From positions 1-60,025 of the forward strand of contig JAFDDA010000030.1 in the NCBI GenBank assembly GCA_019311105.1: a stretch of DNA of 60,025 bases, read 5' to 3'. Source of the stretch: Deltaproteobacteria bacterium. Lineage in GTDB: Bacteria; Myxococcota_A; UBA9160; JAFDDA01. The notes under the pieces were generated by a model. It searched no databases and was not told the origin of the DNA. It saw only the letters and a list, made by a program, of their open reading frames with translations. Position numbers and translations under genes: made by a program. Of the stretch, positions 54,358 through 60,025 are shown piece by piece. The stretch's first letter is position 1. Each line of letters begins with the position of its first letter.

Positions 54358-54669
54358 TCAGCAGGAATCGGCTCCCGCACATGACCTGACCCCCAACGCC
54401 CAGCGACAGCGGTACTCGCCCCTCGACATACCGATTTCGCCATGGCGATCACCCCGCTGAGCAGCGAGCAGTCGACGCAGCTTGAAATCGTCCCCGCCGC
54501 GGGGCTTGCCATAACGCCCATACTCGGCCATTGAGCGAAAACGCAGCTTGAACGCCTTATCAGCGACCTTCGACCAGAGATCCGTGGCGCCGAGGAACGC
54601 GTCGGGGACCGTGACGGTACCGAGAGCCCGCGCAGAACCGAATGCCGGAGGGGATAGATCGGCGAGCTG
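54358..54669 (-). pseudogene. Open-frame remnant containing the left inverted-repeat copy
   Basis: An open frame without an upstream start reads, in order, VTVPDAFLGATDLWSKVADK, then AFKLRFRSMAEYGRYGKPRG, and ends at a TGA at 54360-54358. It looks coding (balanced composition, aromatic and charged residues) but I recognise no family. The stretch ADKAFKLRFRS..EYGRYGK recurs in the same frame sense at the right end of the window. It fills the 54351-54693 spacer, which otherwise holds no gene. Confidence 0.4.
54505..54563. repeat. Left copy of 59-bp inverted repeat
   Basis: Pairs with 59936-59994 in opposite orientation; 57 of 59 positions match (the mismatches lie at CAATGGCCG versus CAAGGTCCG, read on the minus and plus strand). 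Similarity extends weakly 4 bases outward. The two copies bracket the TPR, beta-helix and Rid-like genes. Confidence 0.9.
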
Positions 54670-54693
54670 TCACTTCCGGTGTCCGGCCTGCCT

Positions 54694-57159
54694 TCACCTC
54701 GCGTCGAGGGCGTCGAGGTTCGCGAGCGCTTCTTCGTGGCCGGGGTCCAGAGCCAGCGCCTTGCGAAGCTCGTCCCGGGCCTCGCCCTTCTGGCCGAGCT
54801 TCACCAGCAGCGAGCCCAGCTTGCTGTGGGATGAGGCGCTCGGGTGGTCGCGGGCCAGGCGGCGGTAGTAGAACGCCGCCTCCTGGAGGTTCCCCTGCTC
54901 GACCAGGACCGCCCCGAGGTTCCTGTAGGCAGCCGGGTAGGTCGGGTCCTCCTCGATTGCTCCCTTGAACTGGCCAACCGCGTCGTCCAGTCTGCCCTGT
55001 CGCCAGAGCGCGAACCCGAGCCCGTTGTGGATCGCCGCGTTCGGCTTCGTCTCCAAGGCCGCGCGGAAGTGGCTCTCGGCCTCCGAGAACTCCTGCTGCC
55101 TCGTCAAGGCCGCCGCCAGGTTGAAATGCGCCGGCCCGCCCCGCGGATTCAGCTCGAGGGATTCGCGATACACCTCGATCGCCTCTTCCGTCAGCCCCTG
55201 CCGCTCCAGGACGAAGCCCAGGTCGCTGTAGATCTCCGCCTTCGGTTCGAGCTCGAGCGACTCCCTGAAGTGCGCTTCCGCCTGCTCGAGCTCGCCCAGC
55301 TCGATCGAGGCCAGCGCCATGTTGTTGTGGGCCTTCGAGTGCTGGGGATCGGCATCGAGCGCCTTTCGGTACTCCACGACCGCTTCCGCGCTCTTGCCTT
55401 GCTGGAACAGGGCCCAGCCAAGGGAGTTGAGGAGCTCCGGGTGGGCGGGCTCGATGGCCAGCCCGCGCTTGTAGGCACGCACGGCGCCGGGGTAGTTGCC
55501 CGTCCTCTCGTTGGCCATTCCCGCCCGCAGGAAGGAGTACGCATCCAGGAACCTCTCGCGGATCCAGGAGATCGCATCGGCCGGCAGGGGCACGAACTCG
55601 GGGATGTTCGCGGCGCGATCGCTCGCCGTGAAGCGCTCGAGCAGGACGGGCGGCGTGTCACGACCCTCCGCATCGATGTGCGTCAAGAAGAGCTGGGTGT
55701 AGGGCGTATTGACCTTCGAAGAGAACACGAGCCATCGGCCATTGGAAGACCAGCTGTGCCAGGAGTTCATGCGTGCGGTGTTGGCCCGCAGGCGCCGAGG
55801 GACACCCCCTTCGGCCGGGATGATGAACAACTCGCTATCCGGCTGCAGCAGCATGTAGCTGTTCGCCTTGCAGAAGACGATCCATTTGCCGTCCGGGGAG
55901 AACTTCGCGAAGAAGTTGCTCATTCCGTTGGCCGAGGCCCCTTCGATGGGTTCCGGCGTACCGCCGCGGCCCTCGTTGAAAGGGATCCTGTACAGGTCGA
56001 AGCGGAACGGCGTCTTGCCGGTGACGAACTCCGGGACGTCCTTCTCGTTCAGCAGGATGCTCTCTTCGTCGGCGATCGCGGTTGCCCGGTAGGCCTTCGT
56101 CCGGGCGAAGACGATGGACTTCCCATCGGGGCTCCAGCTGGGATTGCTCTGCACGTACTGGGGGTCATCGGCGCCAGGCAAGGCTTGGAAGGTCTTGGTC
56201 TGGGTGTCATAGACGACGAGGATGCCTTTGATGGGGAAGAAGAGCTGGGAGAAGGTGATCTCCGGCGTGGCGACGAATACCGCGCGATCCTTCACGGTGC
56301 TGATCACATACCGACCATCGGGCGACATCTGCGAGAGAAGCCCGAAGGTGAGCTCGCCGTCCTCCTTCTCGTACTCGCTCCAGCTGATGATCTTCTCGTC
56401 GTCCATCACCATCTCTTCCGCCACGGGAAGGATGGCGTAGCCGCCCTTGTCGTTGCCGTAGTCCACGTCCAGGCCCAGGACGCTGCCGCTGGCCGAGAAG
56501 GAGTGGCAGTTGCCGCAGACCGGCAGGTCCTCCAGGACGATCGGTGGCGCCGTCTCGGTGTCGATGGCTCCGAAACGCCAACGGATCCGTGACGGGTCCT
56601 GCACCGCCGTGAGGAAGGGGAGAGGAACCTCGCGATAGAAGATGGAGTCGCCCACAGGGTCGCTCGACGTGCGGATGCGGACGCTTGCCGAGGACGCGAC
56701 CTCCGTGACTCCCGGCTCGCCGACGCCGATGACCGCCACGTCGGCATCCTGCTCCCGGCTCAGCAGCTTGATCCGTTCCCAGTCTTTCTCGGAAGGTCGC
56801 CAACGCGGCTGGGTCGTCGGGAATCTGAGCACGTCGTCCGTGTTCTGGAACCTCAGCAGGACGAACCACCGGGCGACGCTCGGCGTCTCGTCCTTCCAGA
56901 GAAACGTCGGGGCCACGATCTCCGGAGGAAACAGCGTGCCATCCTGGGGATATGTGATCTGCAGCCGACCCGCCGCCCCCTCGGGGAAGGCGGTCGTCTC
57001 GAGGGTCACCGGCGCGGGGCCGCCGTCGCCGCAAGCGACGAATACGATTGCCCCAAGGAGGAGAAGTGCTCTGGAGACGCTGTGCGCGACGGCGCGCGTG
57101 CGAGCCTCGATTGCCCCGCGGGTGATCGTCAAGCCTGGCCCCCGACCTCTCCGCACCAC
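54694..57159 (-). CDS. Lipoprotein with CxxCH motif, PD40 beta-propeller and TPR repeats
   Basis: About 821 residues. A signal peptide ends in LLLLGAIVFVAC (lipobox Cys), so the protein is probably anchored in the periplasm or outer membrane. A beta domain (to about 160) leads to VCGNCHSFS, a CxxCH heme-c motif. TolB/PD40-type propeller strands follow (MSPDGRYVI, WSPDGKSIVFAR, FSPDGKWIVFCK, WSSNGRWLVFSS). The last 280 residues contain about eight TPR units (for example LNSLGWALFQQGKSAEAVVE). The start is uncertain: GTG 57159, TTG 57132 or ATG 57267. Function unknown. Confidence 0.8.
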   Translation of the reverse strand: MVRRGRGPGLTITRGAIEARTRAVAHSVSRALLLLGAIVFVACGDGGPAPVTLETTAFPEGAAGRLQITYPQDGTLFPPEIVAPTFLWKDETPSVARWFVLLRFQNTDDVLRFPTTQPRWRPSEKDWERIKLLSREQDADVAVIGVGEPGVTEVASSASVRIRTSSDPVGDSIFYREVPLPFLTAVQDPSRIRWRFGAIDTETAPPIVLEDLPVCGNCHSFSASGSVLGLDVDYGNDKGGYAILPVAEEMVMDDEKIISWSEYEKEDGELTFGLLSQMSPDGRYVISTVKDRAVFVATPEITFSQLFFPIKGILVVYDTQTKTFQALPGADDPQYVQSNPSWSPDGKSIVFARTKAYRATAIADEESILLNEKDVPEFVTGKTPFRFDLYRIPFNEGRGGTPEPIEGASANGMSNFFAKFSPDGKWIVFCKANSYMLLQPDSELFIIPAEGGVPRRLRANTARMNSWHSWSSNGRWLVFSSKVNTPYTQLFLTHIDAEGRDTPPVLLERFTASDRAANIPEFVPLPADAISWIRERFLDAYSFLRAGMANERTGNYPGAVRAYKRGLAIEPAHPELLNSLGWALFQQGKSAEAVVEYRKALDADPQHSKAHNNMALASIELGELEQAEAHFRESLELEPKAEIYSDLGFVLERQGLTEEAIEVYRESLELNPRGGPAHFNLAAALTRQQEFSEAESHFRAALETKPNAAIHNGLGFALWRQGRLDDAVGQFKGAIEEDPTYPAAYRNLGAVLVEQGNLQEAAFYYRRLARDHPSASSHSKLGSLLVKLGQKGEARDELRKALALDPGHEEALANLDALDAR

Positions 57160-57205
57160 CCGGAACGAGGCAGCGATCTCCTCTGCATTTCGACCGCGTC
57201 CATTA

Positions 57206-57234
57206 TTGACACGCAGAGGCCCTTCGCGTAAAAA
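57206..57234 (+). promoter_or_regulatory. Predicted sigma70 promoter of the beta-helix gene
   Basis: Perfect TTGACA (57206-57211), 17-bp spacer, TAAAAA (57229-57234, 4 of 6). It lies in the divergent spacer with the TPR gene, about 70 bases before the beta-helix ATG. Confidence 0.55.
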
Positions 57235-57310
57235 AACATGAGGGGAAGTTGCCACTTCCCTGCCCATATGACCATGGGTGCAGACTGGTCTCGAAGCCGG
57301 AGAAACCAAG

Positions 57311-58468
57311 ATGAACCTGCGTCGTTTCAGCCCGTTGCTCGGAATCGCCCTCCTGATAGCGTCGTCCGCGGCCGAAGCCGTGGTCCATCGCGTCCACCCC
57401 GGGCAGTCCATCCAGGCCGCAGTCGACGCGGCTTCACCGGGTGACACCATCCTCGTGTATCCCGGGACCTACCAGGAAACCCATGGCGGCCAGTATGGGG
57501 TGCACGTGACCACGGACAATCTCCGTCTGATCGGTCGGGCGCGGCGCAGCCTGGGCGAGGCCGGCAAGGTCCGCCTCGTTCCGGGCCCAGGGCAGGAGAC
57601 GGGCATCATGGCGGTCGGCACCTCCCCCACCCAGTATCTCCAGCGTTTTTACCTCCGTGGCTTCACCGTGGAAGGCTTCTCGCACCACGGCATCATGACC
57701 CGCTGGGTCTCCGACTTCCGGATCGAGCGGAACGAGTTCATCGACAATCTCGAGAACGGGATCTTCCCGATCCTCTCGGCGAACGGAATGGTACGGCGCA
57801 ACGTCTCCTACGGATCCCTCGACACCGCTCTCTGGGTGGGTAGCGTGCAGAACGTTCGCATCCTGAACAACGAGCTCTATGACAGCCCGATCGGCATCGA
57901 GATCACGAACTCCACCGACGTCACGGTGAAGCGCAACGACATCCACGGCAACGCCGTGGGTATCGGCCTCTTCCATCCGAACGCTACCGGCTTCGGCGGG
58001 TCGCTCGGGGCGAACATGCGGGTCGAGAGAAACCACATCCACGACAACAACGGCCCGAACAACGCTCCTCCCGGAACCTTCCAGGCCGACCTGCCGATCG
58101 GCGGCGGGGTCCTGTTGCTGGGCGTCGATGAGGCAGTGATCAGGCTCAACAAGATCGAGGACAACGATTTCTACGGGGTCGCGATCGTCGACTGGTGCAC
58201 GGCCATGGTGGCTGGCCCCGAGAGCCGCAACTGCACCAACGACCCACCGCTCGATGATCCTACCCCGGATAACAACTTGGTCTCCCGCAACAGGCTGAGC
58301 GGCAACGCGACGGCGCCACCGGCCCATCCGCTCGCCTTGTTCGCAGAGGAGTTCATCTACCTGATCGGCTTCCCGCCGCCGGGCGTCGGCAACTGCTTCG
58401 AGCGAAACACCTATTCGACGCACTTCTCGACCGAGCCCGGCGGTCTGCTGCCCGTCGACGGATGCTGA
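57311..58468 (+). CDS. Secreted right-handed parallel beta-helix protein
   Basis: 385 residues with a Sec signal peptide (LLGIALLIASSAAEA). VHRVHPGQSIQAAVDAASPG is the usual N-terminal cap; at least eight coils follow with N-x-I/V-x-x-N turns (FRIERNEFIDN, VRILNNELYDS, VTVKRNDIHGN, MRVERNHIHDN, VIRLNKIEDN, LVSRNRLSGN). The family includes pectate-lyase-like carbohydrate-active and NosD-like copper proteins; no catalytic residues can be assigned. GGAG 8 bases before ATG 57311. Confidence 0.85.
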   Translation: MNLRRFSPLLGIALLIASSAAEAVVHRVHPGQSIQAAVDAASPGDTILVYPGTYQETHGGQYGVHVTTDNLRLIGRARRSLGEAGKVRLVPGPGQETGIMAVGTSPTQYLQRFYLRGFTVEGFSHHGIMTRWVSDFRIERNEFIDNLENGIFPILSANGMVRRNVSYGSLDTALWVGSVQNVRILNNELYDSPIGIEITNSTDVTVKRNDIHGNAVGIGLFHPNATGFGGSLGANMRVERNHIHDNNGPNNAPPGTFQADLPIGGGVLLLGVDEAVIRLNKIEDNDFYGVAIVDWCTAMVAGPESRNCTNDPPLDDPTPDNNLVSRNRLSGNATAPPAHPLALFAEEFIYLIGFPPPGVGNCFERNTYSTHFSTEPGGLLPVDGC

Positions 58469-58638
58469 CGGCCCGCCACGGGTGAGCCTGGGCGGGCAGC
58501 CCCCAGAGGGCTCGAAACCACCCCATCTACGGGATTCGCGGGCGGCCGCGGACCGTGCGATCCTGCCTGCCCGAAGGCCAGGAGACCCGGCACGCATTCG
58601 GTCCACCTCGGGCCCGCGATCGTCTGGTCACCCCTGGA

Positions 58639-58660
58639 GTCCGGCCCTTGGGGGCCGGAC
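58639..58660. repeat. 9-bp perfect hairpin upstream of the Rid-like gene
   Basis: GTCCGGCCC (58639-58647), loop TTGG, GGGCCGGAC (58652-58660). It lies in the 240-base spacer between the beta-helix and Rid-like genes, which otherwise shows no gene. Could end the beta-helix transcript; no U-tract. Confidence 0.45.
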
Positions 58661-58709
58661 CCTCGAGTGCCCAGCAACGCCGAGACCGCTCGGCGATCAA
58701 AGGATCGCA

Positions 58710-59921
58710 GTGGACCGCCACAGCCCAGCAGAGACGATCAAGACGGATGACTGCTCGATCGTCTTTCGCCGGGTCGCCGGCCCAGAGGCCGACGAGCTCT
58801 TTGCCGTCTGTCACCCGGTGCCTCGGACGAAGGATCCACGAAGGCAGACCGACAAGCTGTATCGCGCGATGTTGGGTGTGCTTGCGGCGGAGGGTGCGTC
58901 CTTCGAGTCGGTGGTCAGCGAGACACTCTTCCTGCGGAATCTTCGAGCCGATCTCGAGGTCGTCCGTGCGGCGCGCGCACGCGTCCTCGAGGAGGCCGAG
59001 AGCGAGCCCTGTCGGCCGGCGACGATCGAGATCGAGCAGCCTCCGCTGGAGGAGGGAGGACGCCTGGCGGTCTCCGTTCATGCGGTAATCCCTCGCAGCG
59101 GGGAGCCGCGGGTGACCCAGCTTCGGGCCACGCCGGCCTGTGATTGCAGCGAGTGCGCACGGTCGTACGCTCGCCTGGTCCACCTTGGGGATGAGACCCG
59201 CTTCCACGCCGGAAACCTGTACGGGTCTGGCGTAGACCCATTCGAAGAAACCCTTGCGATGTTCCAGGCGGCCGAGGATCTGCTGCGGAAGGCGGGGATG
59301 GGCTTTCGTGAGGTGGTCCGCACCTGGATCCATCTTCGTGACATCGACCGGGACTATGCGGATCTCAATCGGGCGCGGCGGGAGTTCTTTCGGCAACGAG
59401 GCATCGATCCTAGCCCGGCAAGCACGGGAATCGGCGGCGGGCCGGTGCCGGACGGGCACGACCTGTGTCTCAGCGTGCATGCCGTGCAGGCGCCGCAGCC
59501 GCCGGCGGTGGCCGTGATGTCTGCCCCGACCCTCAATGATGCGGCGCTGTACGGCTCGGACTTCACGCGCGGAATGAAGGTGGTGGAGGCGAACAAGACC
59601 GCGCTCCATGTCTCGGGGACCGCGAGCATCGACGAGGCCGGCAGGACGGTTCACCCGGGGGACGTCGAAGCCCAGACGGCTCGCATGTTGGTCAATCTAT
59701 CCTCGCTGCTCGCCGGCCAGGACGCGTCGTTCGGCGACGTGGTCTCCGCGATCACGTACGTGAAGCGCCCGGAGGACGCCCCGATCGTAAGAGCGATGTT
59801 TTGCGAGCGCGGGTTCGAAGGCTTCCCCAACGTGCTGGTCGCGGCGCCCATCTGCCGCCCCGATCTCCTGTGCGAGACCGAAGCGCTCGCGGTCCTGCCG
59901 CGAACCTCTTCGCACAGCTAG
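58710..59921 (+). CDS. Rid/YjgF-superfamily protein, chorismatase (FkbO/Hyg5)-like architecture
   Basis: 403 residues with two Rid-like halves. The first ends in FHAGNLYGSGVDPFEETLAM and VVRTWIHLRDIDRDYADLN; PASTGIGG follows; the second has HVSGTASIDEAGRTVHPGDV and QTARMLVNLSSLLAGQDASF. This order resembles chorismatases of the FkbO/Hyg5 type, which split chorismate for secondary metabolites. The catalytic residues cannot be confirmed by eye. Simple Rid deaminase activity is the alternative. GTG 58710 with AAAGGA upstream is the best start. Confidence 0.7.
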   Translation: MDRHSPAETIKTDDCSIVFRRVAGPEADELFAVCHPVPRTKDPRRQTDKLYRAMLGVLAAEGASFESVVSETLFLRNLRADLEVVRAARARVLEEAESEPCRPATIEIEQPPLEEGGRLAVSVHAVIPRSGEPRVTQLRATPACDCSECARSYARLVHLGDETRFHAGNLYGSGVDPFEETLAMFQAAEDLLRKAGMGFREVVRTWIHLRDIDRDYADLNRARREFFRQRGIDPSPASTGIGGGPVPDGHDLCLSVHAVQAPQPPAVAVMSAPTLNDAALYGSDFTRGMKVVEANKTALHVSGTASIDEAGRTVHPGDVEAQTARMLVNLSSLLAGQDASFGDVVSAITYVKRPEDAPIVRAMFCERGFEGFPNVLVAAPICRPDLLCETEALAVLPRTSSHS

Positions 59922-59935
59922 CGGGCGCACGATCG

Positions 59936-59994
59936 CTGATAAGGCGTTCAAGCTGCGTTTTCGCTCAAGGTCCGAGTATGGGCGTTATGGCAAG
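59936..59994. repeat. Right copy of 59-bp inverted repeat
   Basis: Reverse complement of 54505-54563 at 57 of 59 positions, beginning 15 bases after the Rid-like stop. Read on the plus strand it continues an open frame ADKAFKLRFRSRSEYGRYGK that runs off the window at 60025, mirroring the left remnant. Confidence 0.9.
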
Positions 59995-60025
59995 TCCCTG
60001 TACGGTCCGGGCACATCCTTTACAG

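Noticed and set aside
54505..54563. Integron attC site
   Set aside because: The 59-bp length and nearby VOC cassettes suggested it, but there are no RYYYAAC/GTTRRRY core pairs and the two copies are inverted rather than direct.
57911..58164. Minus-strand frames inside the beta-helix and Rid-like genes
   Set aside because: High-GC shadow frames without start context or recognisable motifs.

Overview
The window is a gene-dense, high-GC chromosomal stretch (visible codon usage strongly G/C at third positions) from a Gram-negative bacterium. Several traits point to a deltaproteobacterial-grade lineage (Myxococcota, Binatota or a relative): a mraZ-rsmH-ftsL-ftsI-murE-murF cell-wall cluster, a PhaR-type polyhydroxyalkanoate regulator, an MJ0042 zinc-ribbon/DUF3426 protein, a PEP-CTERM protein, meso-DAP-type MurE, and a cytochrome c maturation cluster with a cysteine-type CcmE. 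Lineage is an inference from gene content only.

Layout. 1-6315 (minus): the dcw cluster, driven by a promoter overlapped by five [A/T/G]GGG[N] MraZ-type boxes at an exact 10-bp period; murF is cut by the window edge and carries an internal deletion plus frameshift. 6517-9557: a deacetylase-like gene, then an SDR and an acyltransferase-like gene that both lack canonical catalytic residues. 9594-13069 (minus): PhaR, an unknown protein and a pair of ArsA/Get3-type ATPases joined by a 35-bp x3 repeat that creates two 12-codon mini-cistrons coupled by ATGA overlaps. 13190-18932: DUF3426 protein, TatA, phosphomannomutase, EI24/CysZ-like membrane protein, unknown protein, ECF sigma factor. 19155-22260 (minus): MerR regulator, a ParA fused to a CBM48-like domain, a P-loop-less ParA-like protein and an unknown protein. 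22428-31468 (plus): 2-phosphoglycerate-kinase-like protein, M48 lipoprotein protease, MoxR-type ATPase, VWA protein, SppA, TrmB, RlmN and a PPP phosphatase, many with 4-base stop/start overlaps. 31541-36702 (minus): PEP-CTERM protein, six-LysM lytic transglycosylase, Ffh. 36798-43481 (plus): biotinyl carrier, GNAT, hydroxyacyl-CoA dehydrogenase-like SDR, PlsB-like acyltransferase, HisI, HisG, Nudix. 43546-51118 (minus): zinc-ribbon protein behind a strong promoter with a ~420-nt leader, then ccmD-C-B-A, a ccm-embedded zinc-ribbon membrane protein, ccmF and ccmE (System I*-like, no CcmG/H). 51251-52995 (plus): aminotransferase and EngB.

From about 53005 to the end the window looks like accessory DNA. 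It begins at what reads as a displaced 3' end of tmRNA (ssrA), base composition drops (one 60-base line counted by hand is 50% G+C, against 68% just upstream), and it carries two VOC-fold genes. These are followed by a module bounded by 59-bp inverted repeats at 54505-54563 and 59936-59994. That module holds a lipoprotein combining a CxxCH motif, a PD40 beta-propeller and TPRs, a secreted parallel beta-helix protein with its own promoter, and a chorismatase/Rid-like protein. No integrase or transposase is visible inside the window.

A recurrent feature of the backbone is short (21-36 bp) tandem duplications placed at gene starts, stops or start/stop overlaps.
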